Shown piece by piece: positions 11,431 to 21,345 of a stretch of DNA of 64,000 bases. Under the pieces are notes generated by a model. That model was not told the DNA's origin. It was given only the letters and a program-made list of their open reading frames with translations, and ran no database searches. The stretch's first letter is position 1, and each line of letters begins with the position of its first letter. A program made the translations under genes and the position numbers. Source of the stretch: Selaginella moellendorffii (lineage: Eukaryota > Streptophyta > Lycopodiopsida > Selaginellales > Selaginellaceae); NCBI RefSeq assembly GCF_000143415.4, contig NW_003314382.1, positions 22,801 through 86,800 on the forward strand, in the 5' to 3' direction.

Positions 11431-11743
11431 GTTCAATGAGTAATTTATCACCACCTTCATGTTCTCGAGTGTTTTTGGAGCATTCTAAGAGTCCACACAA
11501 ATCAAATTATTTATAGGAGAACATAAAATGATGTAAATCTTTCTTTTTGGCTATTTTCTTGTGCTCTTGTAGTGTAAATAAAGTGGATAGAAGAGAATCT
11601 AGACCCCATGTTATTTGTTTTGTGGTGGGAATAAGTGTGATACTATGTTAGAAGCCAATTGCTTATTTACTCTTATGGGAAAGAATAATTTGATTGCGTC
11701 TAGGGAGAAGAATAGCAACCATGTTTCTTAAGAACAACAAGAC

Positions 11744-11846
11744 TAATACTAATGATACCATTCATTCCAGACAAACATCCAAATACACTTTGGGTTTTGT
11801 ACTTTCTTTGGATATTTATTTGGAATGAATGGTATCATTAGTATTA
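11744..11846. repeat. perfect inverted repeat (26 bp arms, 51 bp spacer)
   Basis: Positions 11744-11769 are the exact reverse complement of 11821-11846. Inside the arms another 14 or so bases pair with a few mismatches, which leaves a loop of about 20 nt. One arm abuts the point where a retrotransposon reverse transcriptase frame stops making sense. It fits a small foldback or MITE-like insertion. Confidence 0.85.
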
Positions 11847-12835
11847 TATACATCCACATTGAACCATCTTTCTTCTTCACAAGTAAAATTGGAGCACCAA
11901 ATGAAGATTTATTTGGCTGAATAAATTCAAACTCAAGTAACTTCTTGACTTATCATTGAACTTTTTACTCCTCTGCATAACTTAAGTAAAATGGATGTTG
12001 GTAATTGATTGCATTCCCAGCTCCAACGTAATCCCATGCTCCACACCTCGTAATGGAGGTGACATAAAGAAGTTCAGATAGAAGAATATTGAAAAACTCA
12101 TTGAGTACATCCCATACTGTTCCTTTTCCCCCATACGTGCCTTGGTCCCCTAAGTTATGCAAATAGCAAATAACTTGAAAATAAACCCATTTAAAAAATG
12201 TAGCAAAGTCTATAACAACTTAAGGTTGAACTCTTCCAAACTACATATCTTTAACACCATTGTATTTTAGTGAGACATATTTAATATTCCACTTTATTTC
12301 TAAATCCACCTCCACCAATTATGGCATCTCAAGAATAAAATCCATACAATGGATATTTGTGAGATAAAAAGTCTCTAGAAGAGTGGTTTTGTCAACCAAC
12401 ATTTCTAGCCCCTCTACACAAGCATTGAAATGTTGAGCAAAAGTAATTGCACCTTCCACTGTGTATGGGTGGTACCATGCCATGCTCCTCAATAAACTTT
12501 GCCAAAACAAAGTTATCATCACTCCCACTATCTAATAAAATCCATATTAGACCACCATAGAATATACCCTTTAGCATTAGAGCTGATTCACAAGTGTTCT
12601 TGCTCCATCTTATTCCACATATAGTTGAGTTGACGAGCAATGATCAAAAGCCTCTTCCTCTAACCGAAATAATCATCCCCATTACAAAATTTGCAACTTT
12701 TTAATATTTAACTTACCGTCAGTAGAAGATTAGCCATTCTTTTTGCCTTGTTGTTTATTCTTCAATTGTGAAATATTAATTTTGTAGTGTCCAAGCTCAC
12801 TGCAATGATGACAACCTTATTTATAATTCTTCACA
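11847..12835 (-). mobile_element. Ty3/gypsy retrotransposon relic (gag end, protease, start of RT)
   Basis: Read on the minus strand there is a zinc-knuckle-like 'CHHCSELGHYKINI' near 12800 with the last cysteine replaced. The protease active-site phrase 'WILLDSGSDDNFVLAKFIEE' follows near 12530. The entry to reverse transcriptase is near 11900: 'LLEFEFIQPNKSSFGAP', then 'LLVKKKDGSMWM'. These come in the order expected for gag-pol of a Ty3/gypsy element. Several stops and frameshifts separate them. No LTRs or primer-binding site were found. Confidence 0.8.
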
Positions 12836-13660
12836 AAAAACTTTTGCTTCTTTGACCCCTTTGCATCTAAAGTAGATACAATTGCTCTAGGCACCAATAG
12901 ATGATCCATATAATAAAGCATTCTTATTGACATCTCTCGGGACTACAACCATCACAACCATGCTTCACACCTTGATTGGAGATTCCAATTGAGACAAAGT
13001 TAGATTCAAAATCTCCAGCTGTCATTCTTACTCAACCTTGCACAATTAAGCTTTTGGAGGACACAGACATGCTCTTGGAGCTGCAACCATGGGCCATCAG
13101 ATGGATTCTTGAGTCCCACACATGAATGAGAATTGCCAGCCATCACATCATCGGAGACATGGCTTGCAATCTTTCAGCATCTTTTAGAGCCTCTATCCAC
13201 CAACCTATTTGTAATATTGTGCTTACCTTTCATTTCCTCCAAGGCACATATACTTCATCGTGTGACCTTGTGAGTGCAACAAGTAACATAGAAGCAACAT
13301 CTCTGACAGTCATTTCTACTCATACTCTGGCTGACAACTCTCTAGCACCTCTTGCAAACTGTCCACCAGTACATAGCAACTAGACAGTATTCATGGACAA
13401 CAAAAGCTTGTGATTTCTCTATATGGGAAAGGTGGAGGTTGCAATGGCTTTGTTCTAGCAGCAGCTCAATTTGGTCCACAAGTTTCCTCCACCCAAGGAC
13501 ACCATATGAGCTCTTTACAACCACAGGACATTATCCAGTTCATGACTTCCAACACTCGTCACAACATTCTTAGCAGACAGCACCATTTCACTCGATCCCC
13601 TAAAGTAATCCAACACTCCTGAAATTTAAAGAAGTTTCAAGTTTGTAAGTATGTATTTTG
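12836..13660. other. no confident gene
   Basis: Short ORFs on both strands (13126-13383, 13342-13524) show no motif that I can name with confidence. The 3' part may be further decayed subtilase sequence from the relic next to it. Confidence 0.4.
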
Positions 13661-13662
13661 AC

Positions 13663-14330
13663 CTACTTGCAACACCAGCCATAGCAACATGTATGTAAAG
13701 AAACGTCAACAGCCCCCATTGACATTGAAATTATATCAACACCATCATCAATCGCACTATCAATCCCAACCACAATATCAGCGGTATTGCAGTTCCCAGC
13801 AAACTTTGTCAGTGCACTTCCAGAAGCAAATTCCCAACCAAAAAGTTGGCCTTTCCAAAAGTCCGTGAGTTCCACGCTATCTCTAGCAGAGAGAAAAAAT
13901 AATCTGAAGTAACATTTATGAATATACGATGCAGTGTGATGTGTTGAAACTCTTGTCGGAACATCCAATACCCATCGTCCCTAAACCTTTCGGATTCAGG
14001 CCAGATGCCATCATCTATTACTCCGATGATTTGGTCTTCCCATAGTGTGGGAGAAAATGAACCAAACAGTGAATCCGAAATCTCAGATTAATCTCTCTCT
14101 TTTATGAAATCCCAGATTCTTGTTGCAGCAATTTTGCTTGACTGCCAGGCTGAACCGATACAGCTCCTGGGAGTTCTAACTAAAGATAAATAATTAGAAT
14201 CTAGAATCAAAGAAATTCTTACTCAGCTGGCACAGCCGTCCTACGAGAAGAAAATCCATTGTAGTGTTCGTAACTGTAAATGATGGATGGGCAGGCCTAG
14301 GAATAATCAGCAAACATTAGGAGAAAGTTT
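13663..14330 (-). pseudogene. subtilisin-like protease (S8/I9) relic
   Basis: Pieces in several frames follow the order of a plant subtilase on the minus strand. The I9 propeptide ('SIIYSYEHYNGFSSRRTA') is at about 14260. 'PGAVSVQPGSQAKLL' is at about 14150. The catalytic-Asp region 'IIGVIDDGIWPESERF' is at about 14020. A degraded catalytic-His region is at about 13890 ('SARDSVELTD' in place of RDxxGHGTH). 'GIDSAIDDGVDIISMSMGA' is at about 13740. The catalytic-Ser half is missing. Frameshifts and the lost His motif show it is not functional. It is closely similar to the pieces at 17690-18460. Confidence 0.8.
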
Positions 14331-14415
14331 CATATCTGGAACCTTTTAAGGCCTGTGCGCTTTATAAGAACTCGATTAAGAAGTCTTAACGACATTGATA
14401 AAACATGGGCTACTC

Positions 14416-16521
14416 TCAAGTGCCTTGAATGTTTGCGAGCAAAACATAACCTGCTGTGTTGCTTGAGTTGGAGCTAAGAATGCATCCAGCTGCGTGCATT
14501 CCAAGCTTGATATCATTGTGGCTTCGGCAGGCCCCGAGCAAACACATCCAATCTACAACATCGGCCTTAAACGGCATGTTGAGGATCAAATTTTTGGCTT
14601 CCACCAAGTAACCAGTCCTCGCCAATAGCGCAACCATGCAGCAGTAATGCTGCTTGATGCAATCCATTCCGTGATCCAGAGAAATTGAGAGAAAGCAGGC
14701 TCTTCCACTGGAGAGCTTTCCCTCATGGCTGGAAGCAACCAAGTACGAAACGAAACATGTCTCATCCGGAGGGCTTACGAGCTGCATTGAGTCGAAAGCC
14801 TCAAACACTCTCATAGACTGGCCATTGTGGCAGTAAGCTGCTAGCATCGTGCTCCAAGACACGCCACCGTGGTGAGGCATTGTCTCAAACACACGGCTAG
14901 ACTTGAAGATTTGGCCATTCTGGGCGTATGCTCCAAGCATCGAGTTCCAGGTTGCCAAGTCTCTTTCCGGCATTTCCATGAACATCTTGATGGAGCTTTC
15001 AAGGTTTTGAGCTTGGTTGTACGCTGCCAGCATGATGTTGCATGAGATGAGAGTGAACTGTGGCATCTGATCAAACAAAGCTTTGGCCTCCTCTAGGTGT
15101 CCATGCAAAGCGTAGGCATTTAGCATGCATGAAAGGGAGATCACGTCTTGTTGAGGCATCTGGTCAAATGTAAACTTCGCTCCTTCCAAATCGCCCTTTT
15201 GAGCGTATGCTTCCAGCATCGACGTAGATGTCACCATGTTTATCTGCGGCATCTCATCAAACATTTGCTTGGCCTTGTCAAAATTCCCGGCTTGCACATA
15301 CATTGCAAGGAGACAGTTCCAAGTCACCAAGTCTCTTTGCGGCATTTTATCGAAAAATGCTTTAGCTTCTCCTGAATTACCACTCTCGGCAAGTGCCACC
15401 AACATTGAGCTCCAGGTGACAAGATCTCTTGCAGGCATTTCGTGAAACATATGTCTTGCTGTTTCTATATGCCCGTTTTGGGCATAAGCCAATAGCATAG
15501 TATTCCAGGAAACCATATCCCTCTGGGGCATATCCTCAAAAACAGTTTCGGCCTTTTCTATTTCTCGATTTTGCGCAAAGGCAGCGAGCATACACGTCCA
15601 TGATACTAGATCTCTTTCGGGCATTTTGCCAAACAAGTTCCTAGCTCTCTCAAGGAGGCCGTTTTGGGTATATGCAGCGAGCATAGAAGCCCAGGCAACT
15701 ACGTTCCTCACAGGCATACGACTAAATATTCTAAAAGCGTCTTCTACGTGACCACTGTTACCGTAAGTTACCAGCATTGTTGTCCAAGCCACGAGATCTC
15801 TCTCTGGCATTGAGAAAAACATATGCTCGGCGTGCTCCAAGTGCCCATTCTGGGCGTATGCTACTAACATTGACGTCCAAGTTATCAAGTTTCTTAACGG
15901 CGCGTTGTCGAAAGAAGATCTTGCTTGTTGGATATCGCCGTTTTGTGCAAACGCGGATATGATAGTGTTCCATGACACGAGATCCCTCTGAGGCATCGAT
16001 CCAAACATGTGCTTTGCTGCCTCAAGATGACCTTCTTTGGCATATGCTGCAAGCATGGTAGTCCAGGAGATCAAATCTCTTTGCGGCATCTCGTCAAAGA
16101 TATGCTTGGCGTCGCGGAGGTATCCATTCTTGGCGTACACGTTGAGGATCAAAAACCAGGAAAAGGCGTTTGGAGCGACCATGGAATCGAAAGTTCTTTG
16201 CGCATCCCAGACGCTGCCAAACCTGCCGTAAAGATCGATCATCTTGTTGTTGAGAAACACGTCGTTGGGACGAATCCCGGCATGGATCTCTCGAGCAAAA
16301 GAGAGGGTCCGGCATGTCTGGATGAGCTCCAAGCAATCCACCTTCAAAGATTTGACTTTCGGAGCTTGCGGCGCTTCCGAGATAGCACTGAGCTCCTTGT
16401 CACGGTATACTCCTGATGTCTGGGAACCCCAGGTCAGCGGTTGCGTTCGAGCCGTACAAGGAGGTCGGACAAAGTCCTCAACGAAGTCCACGCAATCAAA
16501 CAGTCCATGAGCTTTGACCAT
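14416..16521 (-). CDS. S-type pentatricopeptide repeat protein (701 aa)
   Basis: Intronless intact ORF. About fifteen uninterrupted 31-residue short motifs start near residue 100, for example 'NGHIETARHMFHEMPARDLV' and 'SGNSGEAKAFFDKMPQRDLV'. An irregular longer motif and an E-type region follow ('CCMVALLARTGYLVEAKNLI', 'DWMCLLGACRSHNDIKLGMH'). The protein ends at 'AGYVLLANIQGT', without E+ or DYW. The start is an ATG at 16521. The first codons overlap a decayed PPR copy (16505-17195), so the beginning of the ORF seems to be borrowed sequence. A conventional organelle transit peptide is not evident. The expected role is binding of one specific organellar RNA. Target is unknown, although the repeat code gives a partial prediction (see findings). 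Confidence 0.87.
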   Translation of the reverse strand: MVKAHGLFDCVDFVEDFVRPPCTARTQPLTWGSQTSGVYRDKELSAISEAPQAPKVKSLKVDCLELIQTCRTLSFAREIHAGIRPNDVFLNNKMIDLYGRFGSVWDAQRTFDSMVAPNAFSWFLILNVYAKNGYLRDAKHIFDEMPQRDLISWTTMLAAYAKEGHLEAAKHMFGSMPQRDLVSWNTIISAFAQNGDIQQARSSFDNAPLRNLITWTSMLVAYAQNGHLEHAEHMFFSMPERDLVAWTTMLVTYGNSGHVEDAFRIFSRMPVRNVVAWASMLAAYTQNGLLERARNLFGKMPERDLVSWTCMLAAFAQNREIEKAETVFEDMPQRDMVSWNTMLLAYAQNGHIETARHMFHEMPARDLVTWSSMLVALAESGNSGEAKAFFDKMPQRDLVTWNCLLAMYVQAGNFDKAKQMFDEMPQINMVTSTSMLEAYAQKGDLEGAKFTFDQMPQQDVISLSCMLNAYALHGHLEEAKALFDQMPQFTLISCNIMLAAYNQAQNLESSIKMFMEMPERDLATWNSMLGAYAQNGQIFKSSRVFETMPHHGGVSWSTMLAAYCHNGQSMRVFEAFDSMQLVSPPDETCFVSYLVASSHEGKLSSGRACFLSISLDHGMDCIKQHYCCMVALLARTGYLVEAKNLILNMPFKADVVDWMCLLGACRSHNDIKLGMHAAGCILSSNSSNTAGYVLLANIQGT

Positions 16522-17195
16522 GATCCCAAAGTGTTGAAGTCAAGCCGCACGACATCACCTGCGTGAGCGTGCTCACTGCTTGCAAACACGAAGGTGTGGT
16601 TAACTCCTCAAGGAGCATTGAGCCAACGAGCTCCAGCGTAGTTTTCGTTCTGGGCGAGTGCCTGGATGATCGAATTCCATCCCGATTAAACATCCAGGGC
16701 CTCCTCAAGCTTGGACAATTCGGGCATGGAACTTTGTCGTGGACAGGCATTTTCTCAAAAGTAACAATGACGAACATGCCATGCACAGATATAAGGCAAT
16801 TCCATGAAAGCATGCTCTCACCTTGCCTCGTCTAGATGCTCTGACACGGCATCTGCCGCGAGCATAGTAGTCCACAACACAATATTTTTCTAGAGCTTCT
16901 TGTCGTATCATATTTGTACCTGGTCCACCAGGCTTTGTGGCTGCACCCTTTGGAGTTTTTCTTAGAGAAACTCTCTTGCCATATCTAGATGCCCATATGT
17001 GGCATATGCTGTCATGAGCGCCTCTTAATGTTTTAATCGATGTGTATGGGAAGTGCAGAAGGATTTACGAGACCAGAGTGGTTTTTGGAATGCTTCTATT
17101 ATTTCCGAGCTCGCACAATCACCGCAGCAAGCCTCACGAAGCCAGGAACATCACACATGAGACAAGTGAGATCGATTATGAACGAAAATTCGTTT
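16505..17195 (-). pseudogene. decayed copy of the PPR gene at 2665-4266
   Basis: The minus strand matches the functional gene over many phrases: 'SWNCLIS', 'FEKMPVHDKV', 'TTLELVGSMLLE', and nucleotide matches such as 'gcctcgtctagatgctctga' against 3816-3835. The matching order is the same as in the source, but there are large internal deletions, many stops and frameshifts. A short block at about 17030-17095 matches the source in the opposite orientation, a local inversion. The copy continues into a broken FKBP20-2 copy, so both genes were duplicated as one segment. Confidence 0.85.
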
Positions 17196-17199
17196 TTTC

Positions 17200-17455
17200 A
17201 TCTCACATAATCCTTCACCTGGACGAGTTCCACGTCGAAGATCTCGAACTGCTTGGAGCTGAAGAACGTCGAGGGGCCGACCGGAGGAGGAACGACAATT
17301 CTTTGCTTCCAAGGAACCAATCCACCATCGCCCAATCGCGTCTTGGATGGTCGATCCTTCTTCCGAACTCAAGAGACATCGCTTGGGCAATCGCCGCTGC
17401 GCTGTTCCAGATCGAGGTAAAACAAGATCCGGTGCTCGTGGTTACATACTTCACG
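17200..17455 (-). pseudogene. decayed 3' part of FKBP20-2
   Basis: Nucleotides match 4288-4710 over long stretches, including 'ccacgtcgaagatctcgaac' and 'caatccaccatcgcccaatc', with deletions between them. It represents the C-terminal half of the FKBP domain without the 5' part or the transit peptide. Frames are broken, so no product is expected. Confidence 0.88.
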
Positions 17456-17689
17456 ACCTCCGGAAGAGAAGAATTTTCCTGGTGGGATTGATCGATCGAT
17501 ATCTCCCTCTTCCTCTCCTCTTTTGACAATCCAGCATCCAGCAAGAATAATCGATTCTTCGTCGATTCAAGGTCAAGCTGGAAAACGATGAGGGAGATTG
17601 TTTGGTAGCGGAAGAATTGATTAGTTTGTGTGTTCTTTTGGTGAAGTGTTTCCACGTGTCATCACAATCCATATATGTGGGTAAGGAAT

Positions 17690-18110
17690 GCCATGTCACT
17701 TTGCGTTTTATTATAAAAACTTCGATTAAAGTAAATTGAGATCGTCTCAGAATCTAAAACGCATGAAAGAAAATGGTTACCTACTTCAAAAGGTTCCAGT
17801 ATGCCTAATTTTTGTGGAACCAAATAGGGAATTTGTCTATTCAATCCCACAAAATCCCAGCTTCTTGTTGTCAGCAATTTTGCCTTTCTGCTGGGTTGAA
17901 CCGATACAGCTCTGGGGAGTTCTAAAGTCCCAAAGATAGAATCTAGAACAGCTAGAAAAATTCTTACTTGACATCGCCTCAGCTTGGCCAGCTGTCATCT
18001 GAGCAGAAAATCCATTGTAGTGTTTGTAACTGTAGACGATTGATTGTTTGGACCAACTCAGCTGAATAATAGATGGCCTGAATCTGAAAGTTTTAGGGAT
18101 GGGGATTGAA
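17690..18110 (-). pseudogene. subtilase relic, propeptide part
   Basis: On the minus strand the I9 propeptide phrase 'QSIVYSYKHYNGFSAQMTAG' lies near 18030. It is followed after an intron-like gap by 'AVSVQPSRKAKLLTTRSWDF' near 17890 (one frameshift) and 'VGLN'. This is the N-terminal part of a plant subtilase. It is a close relative of the relic at 13663-14330. The catalytic Asp region that should follow is absent. Confidence 0.75.
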
Positions 18111-18164
18111 GCTTTCAGCACCTCACATTGTAACAAGTATGTATAATATATAAAAAATAAAGCA

Positions 18165-18460
18165 ATGTTAATTTACAGGAATTTTATTGGAGCAAAGTAT
18201 TTTTACCAGGGATTGCACACCACTACGAGAGGCTATGGTTTTCTCTCTGCTAGAGATAGCAGAGATCATGGAACTCACACTGTTTCAATTGCTGTGGGGA
18301 CCTTTGTTAGAAATGCCAACTTTTTGGGACTTGGGAATGGCACAGCTTCTGGAGGTGAACTAAATATCATTGATATTGTGGCTAGATTTGATAGTGACAA
18401 TGGTGTTGATATTATTTCAATATCCTTGGTGGCTGATGATTTTTTTTACATACATGAAGT
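18165..18460 (+). pseudogene. subtilase relic, catalytic-His part, inverted
   Basis: The + strand ORF reads 'NFIGAKYFYQG', 'SARDSRDHGTHT' (catalytic His motif intact), 'NANFLGLGNGTASGG' and 'DNGVDIISISL', in the order of an S8 domain. It runs opposite to the propeptide piece at 17690-18110 although both appear to come from one gene, so a local inversion is likely. The Ser region is missing. Confidence 0.8.
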
Positions 18461-19700
18461 CACTTCGTGCTCTTATCCTTTTGCTCTTTCGGCTGTACAC
18501 TCAAGAGTCATTCCATGCTTTAGTTCCTTCACTCTTTGGTTTTATGTTTAGGAGTTTGGCTCTGTTCCTTCATTCAGTGGCTCAAGGCCCTGAAACTTGG
18601 GTTTCACTCTGTTATCCCTCAACACATTGCATATAACACATGGCATGTGACATATGGCACATGGAGGGTTTAGGTGACAGTATATCTATATATCCCTTAA
18701 GGTTCTAAAACTTTATAGTGATAGTATATCTAAATCACATCCCATAATTATATATGCTACACTCAGCTCTCTTTTAGATATGGTCAATATCCTCATTGAT
18801 TATTAATTAATAACCCCTATTGAGCTAAGGGGAACAAACACCTCCACCTCATAACCCTTATTGAGATAAGGGGAACCAACACCTCCATTTTTACACCCCC
18901 CTTCAAAGATATCAATGTTTTTATTGACTATTGACTAACAACCTTATTGAGCTAACACCTTTATTTCCATATTGAATTTATCAATTTTTCTATTGTGTGG
19001 ATCAGCTATTCCATGTGAGACATCTAGTCATCCACCCATATTGTAGTCCCATAGTGGATACCTTTGTTTGTGGATGCTCTACATATGATTTCAAATTTAG
19101 GGGTAGGAATATACTTTGCTCGGGTATATTATATTTTAAGTAGCCACTAATCAATAGAAATCGAACCCATGCTATTTTCTTCAATACCACATATAACACC
19201 TTATCTCTCTCCCTTTAAGCTAACTAAAAAAGGGGCAATTGCTTGATAAAAGAGCCCTTAATGACTATTTTATCCTTATTTATCCCCCAAAGTTTCAAAG
19301 ATCTATAGTGACAATATATCCAAATCTCATCATGTGATCACATGTGCTACAATATGATACTATAGCCAATCTAGATTGCCCACATTATTGCATTATTCTC
19401 AAGGTTTAAACTTATTCCTGCCTTGATTTCATTGTAGCTCAAATATTACCTTTGGATTGATGCTCAAGTACGGGCTTATGCATTAGGTAGCTAAAATTCA
19501 ATCTAAGTTCGGCTAAGGAGGTTGCATGTGTGTGTTTTTATCATGCATAGGATTCACTTAGCCATTGAGGGCTTTGGTTAGCATTGGCACTTGAAACATA
19601 ACCTTTGCAGCTGTGGCATTCTAGTTGATATTAGTTGTACATTGCCTTTGCTCCATCTGTAAGTGCTAGGACTTGTATGCTTTGCATCCTCAAATGGTAG
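18460..19700. other. AT-rich stretch with short repeats, no gene
   Basis: No coding family is recognised. Two similar blocks of about 90 bp occur near 18690 and 19285 (both 'tttatccc/tatccctt', then 'tatagtga.a.tatatc.aa' and 'tgctaca'). A short repeat 'taacccctattgagctaagg' with variants occurs near 18809, 18850 and 18940. An isolated relic of some repeat family is likely. Confidence 0.45.
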
Positions 19701-19701
19701 T

Positions 19702-20028
19702 TATCTAGTTGATCCTGCCAACGATTATATGCTTGTCTCAAAGATTAAGCCATGTATGTGTAAGTATAAATTACTTTGTATTATGAAATTGCAAATGACT
19801 CATCAAATTAGTAATAGATGGTACCTTACTACTTAGATAACTATAGTAATTCTAGAGCTAATACATGTAAAGAGTCCTGACCTCTAGAAGGGATACACTT
19901 ACTAGATTCAAGGTTAATCTGGGCTCATTTGTATTCTTGGTGATTCATGGTAAATTGTTGAATTGCATGGCTTTTATATTGATGATGCTTCAATCAAATT
20001 TTTGCCTTATCAACTTTCAATGGTATAG
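19702..20028 (+). pseudogene. decayed 5' end of a nuclear 18S rRNA gene
   Basis: The stretch follows the first ~330 bases of plant 18S rRNA: 'gttgatcctgcca' at 19708, then 'cttgtctcaaagattaagcc', 'gtaattctagagctaatac' near 19846, 'agaagggata' and 'tatcaactttcaatgg' near 20009. Most differences from the conserved sequence, as I recall it, are C to T or G to A. The match stops abruptly near 20028. It is not a working rRNA gene. Confidence 0.9.
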
Positions 20029-20407
20029 GGGGTTGGGGGGCTGGGCACCAGATGACCCACTCCTCGATATAGAGGGAGCACTATGGAGCCCGTCTTGAGG
20101 CATGTATCAAAGGAAAAAAAATTCAAAATTTTAAACTATCACACAAGGAGATAGAGCTAAAATTTGGATTATACAACTAAATGAGCAAAAGAACAAAAGC
20201 ATGGATTAACACTAGAATAATCCTAAAGCATCTAAAACCCCAACACTAAACAAAGTTTGGCACTATCTTGACAAACTAGTGGTATAATATAAAAATATAG
20301 GTACTCCACTAATTAACAACATAGTATAGAGTTTGGGGGAGATAATATCTCTAGTGATCAATTATGCCTAACCTACCTAATATTCCTATTCATATCTCCC
20401 CCCGCCC

Positions 20408-20526
20408 CCCGTCTCACAACCAGAGTAGGTCTCTATCCTATCATTAAAGTTGATAAAGTAGAAATTTGGTTAAAGCATCATTGGTACGAGGGCCAGGTAA
20501 TTTGACAAGTTCCTATGAATTATCAA
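20408..20526 (-). pseudogene. second 18S rRNA gene fragment, inverted
   Basis: The reverse complement reads 'tatcaactttaatgatagga' and then 'gacctact', 'ggttgtgagacggg', with an upstream part resembling the helix region before it. This matches 18S rRNA around the point where the + strand fragment at 19702-20028 ends and continues about 45 bases beyond. It is on the opposite strand and more diverged. Confidence 0.7.
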
Positions 20527-20744
20527 CACTACCAAATCCAAGCAAACTAACCAATTGTACATAGTCATCTAGCTCAATATTATTCAAACCCAAGGACGTA
20601 ATAGCCCCTTTCTTTTGACACTTTACATCTCAAGCCCAACCAAAGATAAATTGGACCTAGTAAATATGTGGTGTGATTTCCTTAGCCAACCAACCAAGTC
20701 GGACTCAAAACCTCTCTAATATCAAATTATAAATTTTTGAATTT

Positions 20745-21345
20745 AAACTTCTTGGGAGGTCACCCAATTTAGTATTATTCAAACCTAAGGACACTTAACC
20801 CTAAGTATCATAAGACCCTTGGAAAAAAAGGTGCAATAGACCTTTTTTTATATATTTAAACTTTTATAAGTCATCTCTTAAGTCATTCCTTTTAGTTGCT
20901 GACACCCACCTTCCACAAACTAAAAGTGTATAGGTGACATCTATCCAAGTTGTAAGCTCCTAAGTTTGGACTTCTCGGAAGGTCATTTAGCCCAATACTA
21001 TTCAGACCCAAGGATACTTAATCCCAAGTATCTTAAGACCCTTAACCGATTAGAAAAAAAAGTGCATTTTTATTCATAGGCCCTTTCCTTTTATATTTGA
21101 ACCCCATGGATTGTCTTTTAAGTTGTTCCCTTTGGTTGCTTACACAAGTGTGAAGTTCTGTTTTATACTATAGAGTATAAAGTCAAAACCACATGCATTA
21201 TAATGAGTTTTTGGATTTGATACTACTCAAATTCAAAGACAATTAACCCTAAATATTTTAAAACTCTTAATAAATTGGAAAAGAGGTGCACTTTTGTTTA
21301 TGGGCCCTTTCCTTTTATATTTGAACCCTAACGGATTATCTCACT
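20745..21345. repeat. degenerate repeat of a ~230 bp unit (about three copies)
   Basis: 'tattcaaacctaaggacact' with 'taagtatc.taagaccctt' and 'gcccttt.cttttatatttg' recurs near 20770, 20995 and 21228. A shorter partial copy lies near 20576. Spacing is about 225-235 bp. No coding potential is seen. Confidence 0.7.

Noticed and set aside
13126-13383. Possible dehydrogenase-like fragment on the minus strand
   Set aside because: Similarity too vague and frames too broken.
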